This document shows positions 1-7,761 of a DNA stretch of 46,298 bases, piece after piece; the stretch's first letter is position 1; each line of letters starts with the position of its first letter. Made by a program: the position numbers and the translations under genes. The stretch is from a virus, in the IMG/VR virus record IMGVR_UViG_3300013104_000032, positions 1 through 46,298 of that record, one strand, 5' to 3'. A model generated the notes under the pieces. It was not told the origin of the DNA. It did not search any database and saw only the letters and a list, made by a program, of their open reading frames with translations.

Positions 1-75
1 ACGAAGGACGGCTTTTTCAGGCTTGCTGCATACGGCCGCGATGGCAAGATAAATGCCGGCGCCACCGTCATAAGG

Positions 76-123
76 TGGTGGGCGGTACAAGGATCGAACT
101 TGTGACCCCTACCATGTCAAGGT
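76..123 (-). other. 3' fragment of tRNA-Val(GAC): left prophage attachment site
   Basis: On the minus strand this reads as the 3' part of a tRNA: anticodon loop TTGACAT (anticodon GAC, valine), the 3' side of the anticodon stem, a T-arm ACAAG-TTCGATC-CTTGT, acceptor 3' strand ACCGCCC, discriminator A and an encoded CCA ending at 76. The match to a tRNA breaks at about 123: the 5' side of the anticodon stem reads GGTCG on the plus strand where GGTAG is needed, and no D-arm or 5' acceptor follows. Known tyrosine integrases use tRNA 3' ends as attB, leaving a fragment at one end and an intact gene at the other. I infer that 1-75 is host chromosome, 124 onward is prophage, and the intact tRNA plus integrase lie beyond the right end of the window. 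Confidence 0.8.
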
Positions 124-259
124 CGCGTAAGATCAAGCAAAACAACACCTAACGCGATCACCGGCTATCAACCGGACCCACGCAAAATCAGGGCTTGCGC
201 ATGATGCCGGGGTCAGTACAGGGTCAGCCCCTGAGACTCCCCTGCGCTACCCTTCCGAC

Positions 260-562
260 ATGACCGACGAACCACCATGGCATGTCGTTTGGGAGACGCG
301 ATTCTACGGCTGCGAGAATCGCTGGGGCGCTAGGCTGCCGTCACGCGGGAACGCCATGTTCGCCACGGTCGGCCTGAACCTGGACGGTGTGCGATACACC
401 TGTCGCCTGTCGCCGAAAGGCACTGAGGGTACGCATACGTGGTTCTACACGCGCAGCCCTGAGAAGGCCCGACGCATGATCGAGAAGTGGGCGCGGTATC
501 ACTGGGAGAGTGTTGAGGCACCAAGAAGGCATTGGGAAGGACGGTCCGCCCTTCGCGAGTAG
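260..562 (+). CDS. hypothetical protein next to the attachment site
   Basis: A 100-residue reading frame rich in Trp, Arg and charged residues, with no motif I recognise, no membrane segment and no signal peptide. It points towards the methyltransferase gene, and the two stop codons are only about 20 bases apart. No clear Shine-Dalgarno sequence precedes the ATG. The reasonable residue composition and the position beside attL, where accessory cargo is common, argue for a real gene. It could still be a chance frame in GC-rich DNA. Confidence 0.4.
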   Translation: MTDEPPWHVVWETRFYGCENRWGARLPSRGNAMFATVGLNLDGVRYTCRLSPKGTEGTHTWFYTRSPEKARRMIEKWARYHWESVEAPRRHWEGRSALRE

Positions 563-580
563 AATCCCGGTCATCGGCTG

Positions 581-1303
581 TCAGTCCGTGATTTTTACGG
601 CCACCTGCTCATGCAGGCGGTTGTACCCGATGTACTCGAAACCCAGGCCAGAGTTCGCCATGAACTCCATGAACGCTTTATGTTCGCCGTCTTCCCAGCC
701 CGGATAATTGAAATACTCATCAAACACGATGATGCAGCCAGGCCTGATCAACGGAGCAAGCGCGCTGAAAATGGTTTTCGTCGATGAATACAGGTCGCAA
801 TCTATGTGCAGGAAGCCAACGGCCTTGTGGTGGTCCGCTACAAATTGCGGCAGCGTCTGATCGAACAAGCCCTTTATCAGGCTAACGTTTGGCCTGACTT
901 TGGGTAGCGCTTCGACCTTGAAGTGCCCCTTGCTGAAGCCGTCGCGCCAGCGCTCAGGCAGACCTTCGAACGAATCAAACCCATACACCTTGCTCTGAGT
1001 GAGCGATGCAATATGGTTGATGGTTCTGCCTGAGAAAACGCCAAACTCGCAAACCAGCAGATCGTTCGCTTGATCTACCCGCCCCATCGCCATGGTGATC
1101 AAGTCCTGGTCTGAACTTACCGAATCGACGCCGGCCATTCGCTGTTGAACATACGTGGCCGTTGATTCGGTAGCCCTGCGCTGCAACTCGCGGCCAATAT
1201 CCGGGATGAAATGTGACGGCGGTCGCCTACGCAGTTCGTAACGAACTGAATATCGTATGGGCGAAGCAAGAAGGCGAAGCGCCTTGCCTAAGAGTGTCTT
1301 CAC
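581..1303 (-). CDS. class I SAM-dependent methyltransferase, TylF/MycF-like
   Basis: About 240 residues. The SAM-binding region is visible as CEFGVFSGRTINHIA, followed by the acidic strand VYGFDSFEGLP and later HIDCDLYSS and IIVFDEY, a pattern typical of the TylF/macrocin O-methyltransferase group, which acts on sugars and natural products. I prefer the GTG at 1303 (protein begins MKTLLGKALRLL) because AAGGG lies 7-8 bases upstream. The frame is open up to a TTG at 1369 that has no such site. The gene is the last of the long minus-strand arm, directly behind the receptor-binding protein and next to attL. That is a usual place for lysogenic-conversion cargo. Methylation of a surface polysaccharide is an inference. 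Confidence 0.8.
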   Translation of the reverse strand: MKTLLGKALRLLASPIRYSVRYELRRRPPSHFIPDIGRELQRRATESTATYVQQRMAGVDSVSSDQDLITMAMGRVDQANDLLVCEFGVFSGRTINHIASLTQSKVYGFDSFEGLPERWRDGFSKGHFKVEALPKVRPNVSLIKGLFDQTLPQFVADHHKAVGFLHIDCDLYSSTKTIFSALAPLIRPGCIIVFDEYFNYPGWEDGEHKAFMEFMANSGLGFEYIGYNRLHEQVAVKITD

Positions 1304-1387
1304 AGGTCGCCCTTGGTTCAGATCATGCGATTCGTTAAGGTATTCGCTCACCAATAAAATCGCAACCAAACACAGACCCTACTTCGG

Positions 1388-2908
1388 TTACAGTCGCTCG
1401 ACAGATACACGCAGTCGACGCAGCCATGAGTTGGTGACTGGCGTTCCTGCCGTAACCTGAACCGCCAAGTCGAGATAGCCGCCAGCCGCAGGCACCGTGA
1501 CAATCGTGTCAAGAATGGAGTCGAAGTTTTCGAAAGCGTAGCTGCCCACGAACTCGACATTGCTACGTACGGCCGTGCCGTTAAGCCGCGCTGAGAGCGT
1601 GACATTGAGTTTTGGCGTTGTGCCGCCAGACGAATCAGCAATAAGGTTCGCCTGAGCATGAAAGCGATACCTCCCTGGCGCCACGTTGACACGCGAGCTA
1701 GGCACTGTCTGTAGCGATGTGGTCATGGCCACAACGTTGTATCCCGCACCAGAGTTGTCCGTGTCGAAGTAGTCATAAAATCGATCACGCGCGAAGGTGA
1801 TCTGCTCCTGACCGCTGCTGACGTATCCGGTGTTATAGAACGCATACCAGGACCGTTGTACACGGTCCCAATAGAGCATGGTCATCCATATATTCGTCTG
1901 CTCCAAGCCGTTAGCCGGCATGCCGGTCGGGCTGAAATATGGATTGCCTGGATCTTTCGTCCATGGACCGCTCAACGCGGACGCATATGCATAGCCGGCG
2001 CGCGATGTATTCGGCTCAGTGCCTGCGCTCGACGGCCGCGTATTGCCAGCGTTGTAGATCATCATGTAGGACCCATCAGGCCGCTGGTACACCTGCGAGT
2101 TGCCCAGCCAGCCATAGTCCCAATCGCCCGAGCTGGTACTAGGCAAGAGAACGTCCGCATAGCTTTTCGTAAAGGGGCCGTCAGGATCTGCCGATGCAGC
2201 AGATAGCAAACGAATGGCAAGCCCGTAGGTTGCTTGCGAAGTTGCCGGCGATCCCATATAGCGAATTACGATAGATGACCCGTCGTAGGTAGCGTTAGGA
2301 GAATCGGTATTGTACTCGTCCAGGCTGCCCGATGCGCCTTTGGCGACAACCTTGCTCCCAGCCGTCCACGTTGTTGCCGCAAGCGTCGGAGATGTGAAGT
2401 GATATATCTCCTTGTCCGTCAGAGAGCCAGTGTACTTCACGGCGTACATGTGGTAGTTACCGCCAATTAAGACAGGGGCGCCCTGCGTGTCAACAAGGAT
2501 TATGGGTTTGTGGTAATTGTTGAGCGCCGTAATAACCACCTCCGACGACCAAGTACCCTCTAACGATGACGGCGATGTCTTGTAACAACAGTTCACCGCC
2601 GAGCCGACCACCGTGAAGTAGTACATGACGTACTGTGCGCCGTCCCACACGATAAACGGGTTGCCGGTGATGGTGCTTGCGCCATGCGACGCAACGGAAA
2701 TACCGCTAGGCCCGAACCAGCGCGATACGGGGTCAGTGTACGGCACCGAGACAACTGACGTACCTGGGCCACTGCTGCCGAGCGCCGCGATGGCCGCAGT
2801 CGTGGTCTTCACACTAGTGGGTACGCCCCCGATTACCTGGGAGACCGCAACTACCTCGGAACCATCGAGCGGCGATGAGGCGGGCAACCCTGAGTATTTG
2901 ATTGACAT
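1388..2908 (-). CDS. receptor-binding tail protein with GH43-like beta-propeller
   Basis: 506 residues from the ATG at 2908, one base after the previous stop. The N-terminus (SGLPASSPLDGSEVVAVSQ) is the short collar motif common at the start of phage tail fibres and spikes. Residues of about 60-380 contain repeated blocks such as NPFIVWDGAQYVMYYF, HKPIILVDTQGAPVLIGG and QVYQRPDGSYMMIYNAG, which resemble blades of a five-bladed propeller of the glycoside hydrolase 43/62/32 type. The last 110 or so residues look like a beta-sandwich, probably for trimerisation or carbohydrate binding. The likely job is recognition or trimming of a surface glycan. Catalytic acids cannot be assigned by eye. Confidence 0.72.
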   Translation of the reverse strand: MSIKYSGLPASSPLDGSEVVAVSQVIGGVPTSVKTTTAAIAALGSSGPGTSVVSVPYTDPVSRWFGPSGISVASHGASTITGNPFIVWDGAQYVMYYFTVVGSAVNCCYKTSPSSLEGTWSSEVVITALNNYHKPIILVDTQGAPVLIGGNYHMYAVKYTGSLTDKEIYHFTSPTLAATTWTAGSKVVAKGASGSLDEYNTDSPNATYDGSSIVIRYMGSPATSQATYGLAIRLLSAASADPDGPFTKSYADVLLPSTSSGDWDYGWLGNSQVYQRPDGSYMMIYNAGNTRPSSAGTEPNTSRAGYAYASALSGPWTKDPGNPYFSPTGMPANGLEQTNIWMTMLYWDRVQRSWYAFYNTGYVSSGQEQITFARDRFYDYFDTDNSGAGYNVVAMTTSLQTVPSSRVNVAPGRYRFHAQANLIADSSGGTTPKLNVTLSARLNGTAVRSNVEFVGSYAFENFDSILDTIVTVPAAGGYLDLAVQVTAGTPVTNSWLRRLRVSVERL

Positions 2909-2909
2909 T

Positions 2910-4889
2910 TCAGTTCTCGGTGAGCAATTGGTTGAAGCCGTCTTCGGCAAATAGCTGAACGTCGTCTTCCGTCACGTACCCAACTCCGGCAACGGGCAAC
3001 AGTGCGGTGTAAACGAGGGTGAATATCTCGGCATCCTCGGCGATCTCTCCGTACCCGACGCCTCGGAAATAGAGAGTCCGACCGGCAAATGTGGGGTCGA
3101 TTGGAAGGAAGTAAGCCGCGTCCATCAGGGTGAATCGGTCCCCGGCGAGCGCAGGGAACGCCCCTGTGCCCCCGAGAGAGCGCGACAGATCAGTTAGCTC
3201 GTACCGCTTGTCCGGAGTGATCTCCGTGGCTGTTCCGAACTGGCCAAGCTGGGTTATGTCGTCCAAAGAAATGATGGCGAAAGCGTTTGCTGCTGCGGCA
3301 AGCTGGGCGAATGTCGCATTCTCAAGGTCGTACTTCACGACATCGATGGTCAACGGGGACCCGGTGACTGGCTCGTTGACCGCAACCGTTCCGATCGTTC
3401 CCTCCATGCCTATCTGCAACGCGTTCTGCCAGGTGGACATGCCGTCGTAGGAGACCTGGACGTTGCAGCCGCGCCAGCTCGAACGCCCGTCCGTACTGGC
3501 TGCAACTAGGTACACGCCTACGCTATCCTGCGGGCGCTGCGCCGGCAGGTTCATGGGAATAAGCGTGGTCGGCCCCGAGTACGGCGAGGACGGCGGAGTT
3601 GGGGCGTTGCCGAGAATAGCTTGCACGTTCGACGTGTACGCGCTCTGCCGATCGTAACGAGTTGTCAGCTTCACGCTATTGCTGCCGAGGATCAGCTCAT
3701 CGGATACGTAGCGCTTACCTTGGAATTGCAGAGGCTCGCCGGCCGCCAAGCTCAAATAGACGTCCGAGCCAGCGAATGGCGTGGAGTATTCGAGCGTCCC
3801 CTCCAATGTGGCGTAGGCTACTTTCAGTGCTTTGTCTGCCGCCTTCGCGGCCTCTCCCGCATCAAGCACCACCGGAATCTGCAAGGACTGATCTCCGATG
3901 GCAATAACGTCGATCGCTCGGCGCTCAGAAGCCGTATCCACGACGGTGTAATTCTGCGACGGGTCCATATAGCTCGCGACCACTCGTCGGGGGAACTCAG
4001 TGCTCTGATTGCGCAAGTTGCTGACGATCGCGCCGTTATTCGAGTCATTGCCCTCGATAAGGTCCGCGCGGTCGACAGTGACCGCCGCATCCGCGCCGTA
4101 GAACTTGAAATGCAGTTGCGCGTCATACTCCGAGGCATACGCGAAATAGGTTTGCAGCAGGGGAAGCAGGCAGTCTGCGGCGTTGGACTGCCGGGCGATG
4201 GGATACCCCGCGACCGATATGGCCGAGAAGTCCGCGGCTTCGTAGTCGGCCACGTCTAGACCGCCTCGCTTGGTGATCCGCTTGGCGATATCTTCCAGGG
4301 AAACGAACCCCGGGCTATTGGGCGAATTGCCGTAAGGAGGCTGCCAGCTATTCCTATAGATTTTGCCCGTAATCGTATCGCGGTAATACCCGCCGTCAAT
4401 TGACTCCAAATTAAGTCCCGTCGCGTCGCCGGTCTTAAAGGTAATGTCTGAATTGTTCGCATTGAACCCACCGAAATAAACAAAACTGATTATCTGGATG
4501 CCGGTTGCACCAAATCCTAGCGGGATCGAATCCGGTATTGCAGGCACCGGGCCTACCCGTGTACTGGGGACGGACAAGCTACGAGACGCCCACCAGGAGT
4601 AGTAATTCGTGTCAGACGCCGCGATCAAATCACCTTGGGCATAACCGGATGCCAATGACTGCCACCAGCCTGAATCGTAGACCGCTCCGCCTTGGTTTTG
4701 AGCAGCGGCTGCATCGACTTCATGGATGTAAGTCACCCCCGCGGACACGACGCCCTTCACGGGTCGTACGAGCCAACGATAATTTGCCCAGTTGGGTATG
4801 GCGACGATATGAAGCGCAGCGTTTGGCGGAAGATCCAAAGGGATCGTCTGGACGCAACCGACAACCGAGTTCTGATAGGGCGAAGTCAT
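2910..4889 (-). CDS. tail tip / central hub protein, C-terminal part (gpJ-like)
   Basis: 659 residues, start ATG overlapping the previous stop as ATGA. Around residues 195-290 the sequence SLEDIAKRITKRGGLDVADY followed by an ADCLLPLLQTYFAYASEYDAQL block matches the hub region of tail-tip proteins of the gpJ / Phage-tail_3 group, which initiate tail assembly and form the baseplate centre. Residues 290-450 carry the usual domain with repeated VVASYMDPSQNY and DRQSAYTSN-like strands. The first 190 residues are not recognisable to me. In related phages the two proteins encoded here and at 4886-5590 are often one long polypeptide. Confidence 0.8.
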   Translation of the reverse strand: MTSPYQNSVVGCVQTIPLDLPPNAALHIVAIPNWANYRWLVRPVKGVVSAGVTYIHEVDAAAAQNQGGAVYDSGWWQSLASGYAQGDLIAASDTNYYSWWASRSLSVPSTRVGPVPAIPDSIPLGFGATGIQIISFVYFGGFNANNSDITFKTGDATGLNLESIDGGYYRDTITGKIYRNSWQPPYGNSPNSPGFVSLEDIAKRITKRGGLDVADYEAADFSAISVAGYPIARQSNAADCLLPLLQTYFAYASEYDAQLHFKFYGADAAVTVDRADLIEGNDSNNGAIVSNLRNQSTEFPRRVVASYMDPSQNYTVVDTASERRAIDVIAIGDQSLQIPVVLDAGEAAKAADKALKVAYATLEGTLEYSTPFAGSDVYLSLAAGEPLQFQGKRYVSDELILGSNSVKLTTRYDRQSAYTSNVQAILGNAPTPPSSPYSGPTTLIPMNLPAQRPQDSVGVYLVAASTDGRSSWRGCNVQVSYDGMSTWQNALQIGMEGTIGTVAVNEPVTGSPLTIDVVKYDLENATFAQLAAAANAFAIISLDDITQLGQFGTATEITPDKRYELTDLSRSLGGTGAFPALAGDRFTLMDAAYFLPIDPTFAGRTLYFRGVGYGEIAEDAEIFTLVYTALLPVAGVGYVTEDDVQLFAEDGFNQLLTEN

Positions 4890-5590
4890 AGCTGATAGCC
4901 CACGCTGGTTGTCGTGGAGACGTCTGGAATCACATTATCCTCAACGACGACAGTGGAAGCCGAGGCGACCACGAATTGAAAGTTCGGAATGCGATCGCCC
5001 GCTTGGCTCACGTCGAAGCTCTTGAAAACCGCGGTACAACTGCCGCGATAGGCCGGCGTATTGCCGACTCCGGTAATCGCTTCGAGCGTTGGGTGCGGGA
5101 GTTGCTCCTCGTCGCCGAAAAGGAAGTCAACATTGGCCGCCCACTTGTAGGACGTCGCGAGCATGGACGAGCCCACGCGCACGTCGTAGACGAGCTTGCC
5201 GTCCTGAATCACCATCAGGATCGATTTAATCGTGCTGTCGCGCAGCTCGCTCGACTCACAGACGAGAATCGCGAAGTCCTGCACGGCGGTATAGGTCACC
5301 GCGACCGTGCCGCTTCCCTTGCCGTTGTCCTTGTGGCGAATCTGCCGGCGCGGCCCGACTTGGCAGATCGTACCCGCGATCATGGCCGTGCCCTGCACCC
5401 ACGCGATCGGCGCACCGTCAGTCGCGGTCTGCTGCTGGCCGTCGCCGATCTTCGGCCCGTTGATGTGCGTCGGATCGACCGCGCCGCCGATCATCCCGCC
5501 GATGGCCATGCCGAGCTGCGCGCCGGCCGGGCCGCCGAAGTAGGCGCCGATGGCACCGCCAATGACTGTGCCTATCTGCTGGCCGCTCAT
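4886..5590 (-). CDS. tail tip protein, N-terminal part
   Basis: 234 residues. The ATG at 5590 overlaps the NlpC gene stop (ATGA), which decides against a longer start at 5623. Residues 5-40 are Gly/Ala-rich and hydrophobic (IGTVIGGAIGAYFGGPAGAQ), as in the first segment of many siphovirus hub proteins. This is followed by GAPIAWVQGTAMIAGTICQ and a beta-rich body. The gene sits in the conserved order DUF2460, DUF2163, NlpC/P60, hub. It is separated from the larger hub gene by a 4-base overlap, so the two halves are probably made in equal amounts and assemble together. Confidence 0.75.
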   Translation of the reverse strand: MSGQQIGTVIGGAIGAYFGGPAGAQLGMAIGGMIGGAVDPTHINGPKIGDGQQQTATDGAPIAWVQGTAMIAGTICQVGPRRQIRHKDNGKGSGTVAVTYTAVQDFAILVCESSELRDSTIKSILMVIQDGKLVYDVRVGSSMLATSYKWAANVDFLFGDEEQLPHPTLEAITGVGNTPAYRGSCTAVFKSFDVSQAGDRIPNFQFVVASASTVVVEDNVIPDVSTTTSVGYQL

Positions 5591-6033
5591 GGACGGAATA
5601 CCTCCACGATATTGCCGAGCCATTCAGCGTCGATCCGATGCTCGACGACTTTTTTCACCGCAGCGTAGGCGTGGATCAAAGAGCACCCTCCGTACAGGTA
5701 GTCCCCGAGCAGCGCGACGTGCGTCGGCTCGCCGCGGAAGCGCAGCAGCGCCACATCTCCGGGCTGCATCTCGGACTTCGGCAGCGCTTCGCCGAGATTG
5801 GCGACGAGCATCCCCCGCAGCCCGTCGCCCAACGGCTCGCGGCCGTAGGCTTCCAAGTCAACGATGGGCCGACCGATGGCGGCCATGCTGACCAGCAACA
5901 GCCCGGCGCAATCGACGCCACGCCGGCTGCGCCCCTGGTGCCTGAAGCGCACGGGCGGGTCGAGATAGGTACGGGCCTCGGCAATGAACGCGAGGCGCTC
6001 CTGCGGCAATAGTGGCGGTCCGATGGCGCGCAT
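5587..6033 (-). CDS. NlpC/P60-family tail-tip peptidase
   Basis: 148 residues. The catalytic cysteine is C42 in the motif VDCAG, the likely histidine is H105 in THVALLGD, and a third polar residue is H121 in LIHAYA. The Cys-His-His order is typical of NlpC/P60 (C40) enzymes that cut peptidoglycan stem peptides. In this gene order (DUF2460, DUF2163, NlpC/P60, hub), known from siphoviruses and from the Rhodobacter gene transfer agent, the protein is part of the tail tip and opens the wall during DNA entry. The start lies one base downstream of the preceding stop. Confidence 0.85.
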   Translation of the reverse strand: MRAIGPPLLPQERLAFIAEARTYLDPPVRFRHQGRSRRGVDCAGLLLVSMAAIGRPIVDLEAYGREPLGDGLRGMLVANLGEALPKSEMQPGDVALLRFRGEPTHVALLGDYLYGGCSLIHAYAAVKKVVEHRIDAEWLGNIVEVFRP

Positions 6034-6034
6034 C

Positions 6035-7162
6035 TCAGCCCACCTTCGTCGGGGATTGCAGATCGGAGCCGTCCGCGCGCGGCAGCTCCGGCTCGGCCCG
6101 CATGTTCAGCAGGTTGCCGTAGGCAATGCACATCGCCTTCGACTTGTCGCAGTCGCGCCGGATCGTGAAGGTATCGCCCTCGGCAATCGTCTGATACGTC
6201 GGGATGACCAGCGTCACTTGCCGCGTGGCCGCGACGTACTCTTCGATCTCATTCTCCCGCCCGGCGTTGGCGCCCGTCTCCCAATGCACGACGCCCGGCA
6301 CGAAGTAGCCATCGCCCGGCGCGGGCAAGGTGACCCCGCCGTCCCATGCGATACCGGCCGTCGAGGCGGGTGCCGCGGTGAAGGTCAGCAAGCCAGCGCC
6401 ATTGTCGGTGTAGGCCGTCGTCGCAACGCCGCCCATGCGAACCTCGGTGATGACGTAATTCGCCGTCACCGCGACGCCTTGAAAATCCTTGAGCTGGAAG
6501 GCGACCGTCGTACTATCTCCGACGCCCATCGACGCATTGGTGACCGCATCGACGAAGCCCACTCCGGCGTCGGCGGTGAATACCCGATCCGACTCAAGGC
6601 CCACTGTGCCAACCGCGCCGCCGTACCAAATCAGCGCCATCTTGCAGCGTGCGTCGCCGAACTGCGCGCGGCAGGTGATCGAGGTCAGCTCGATAATGGA
6701 GTTCTGCTTGAGGATCTGCGTGAGCGAGCGCAACTCGATCTTGCAGGTAAGATCGTCGATCATCTTCACCTGGCCGACCTGGCCAGCGTTGAGAATGACG
6801 TGGCCCATCGTCAGATCCTCGTAGTTCACGAGGTACTGAACGAATCGCGCGCCGTCGTAGTCGCCGCGCGCAATGCCCTCGGCGGTCACGCCGTCGGCTG
6901 GGTATTCGGCGATCAGGCCCTCGGCTTCGCTGCTGTCCACGCTAAGGTCAGCTTTCGTGTCGAGGTCGAACGCGGTGTAACCGCGCCTTGCTCGGTATGT
7001 CAGCAACCCGGTGCCGTCGTCGTAATCGCGGTCGGCATCCAATGTAATGAGTCCGAACGTCGGCACGCCCGCCCGCTTCGGCATGATCTTGAGCAGGTAG
7101 CAAACGGTGGTTGACGACCCTTTAAGGTGCGCCGCCATAGCCGTGGAAATTGCGCGGGGCAT
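6035..7162 (-). CDS. DUF2163 / BR0599-family tail tip protein
   Basis: 375 residues. The N-terminal region (CYLLKIMPKRAGVPTFGLIT, then LDTKADLSVDSSEAEGLI) matches DUF2163. The C-terminal region (GVVHWETGANAGRENEIEEY, then DTFTIRRDCDKSKAMC and the final cysteine) matches the BR0599 domain. Both are hallmarks of the baseplate hub gene next to the NlpC peptidase. The start ATG overlaps the DUF2460 gene stop by one base. The conserved C-terminal Cys and TIRRDCDK pattern suggest an intact gene. Confidence 0.85.
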   Translation of the reverse strand: MPRAISTAMAAHLKGSSTTVCYLLKIMPKRAGVPTFGLITLDADRDYDDGTGLLTYRARRGYTAFDLDTKADLSVDSSEAEGLIAEYPADGVTAEGIARGDYDGARFVQYLVNYEDLTMGHVILNAGQVGQVKMIDDLTCKIELRSLTQILKQNSIIELTSITCRAQFGDARCKMALIWYGGAVGTVGLESDRVFTADAGVGFVDAVTNASMGVGDSTTVAFQLKDFQGVAVTANYVITEVRMGGVATTAYTDNGAGLLTFTAAPASTAGIAWDGGVTLPAPGDGYFVPGVVHWETGANAGRENEIEEYVAATRQVTLVIPTYQTIAEGDTFTIRRDCDKSKAMCIAYGNLLNMRAEPELPRADGSDLQSPTKVG

Positions 7163-7761
7163 TAGACGCTCACCTCTAGCAGTTCGATGTCTGCGGTAAG
7201 CAGCTCGGGCCGAATCGCGGTGAACGAGCCGTAATCAGACATGAAGCGCACCCACACATCGAACCGGCCCGACCACTTGGCGGCCGAGTGCGGCCAGTTC
7301 GCGGTTGGCGTGAATAGTCCGGTGGTGAAGTCGCATGTGCCCGCAATCGGCGTCACGCCATCCGTATCGAATACCGTCACGCTGCCTGCGACCGGAGCCT
7401 GAATCTGTCTTACCGCTTGCTGCAGTCCGAAGGCGTAGGTTTTGGTGAGCTGCGCGGGTGTTTTTGTTCCGACAACCACTGGCATAAGTTCACCGGCCGC
7501 TGCGAAATCCACTGGATCCTGAAATCGAAACGCGCCCCACTGCCCTGCGCACACGTAAAAAATCGATCGCAGCTCCTGGATGTCGGCAGCAGTGAACGCG
7601 CCGACATTGGCCGTGTAATGATGTTTGGGGTATTGCCACAGCCTGTTGCGCGACTCGCGTCCGCTGGCAAGCGTCTGAACGTTCGTGCTCCATTCGGGGC
7701 CGCCGACAAAGCCTGACGCCACACGCACGGACATGCGCTGGTCGATGAATCCGGTGGTCAT
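7162..7761 (-). CDS. DUF2460-family distal tail protein
   Basis: 199 residues. The N-terminal half contains NRLWQYPKHHYTANVGAFTAADI and GQWGAFRFQDPVDF, the signature of DUF2460, a distal-tail (Dit-like) ring protein that joins the tail tube to the hub. It follows the tape measure gene and precedes DUF2163, the order expected for this tail type. It overlaps its upstream neighbour by one base. Confidence 0.85.
   Translation of the reverse strand: MTTGFIDQRMSVRVASGFVGGPEWSTNVQTLASGRESRNRLWQYPKHHYTANVGAFTAADIQELRSIFYVCAGQWGAFRFQDPVDFAAAGELMPVVVGTKTPAQLTKTYAFGLQQAVRQIQAPVAGSVTVFDTDGVTPIAGTCDFTTGLFTPTANWPHSAAKWSGRFDVWVRFMSDYGSFTAIRPELLTADIELLEVSV

Noticed and set aside
3621-4259. 212-codon open frame on the plus strand within the tail tip gene
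   Set aside because: It is antisense to a well-supported hub protein, has Arg/Val-biased composition and no ribosome site. It is a GC-rich shadow frame.
5984-7114. 376-codon plus-strand frame opposite DUF2163
   Set aside because: Its composition is Arg/Ala/His-rich with no domain, and the opposite strand has clear family motifs.
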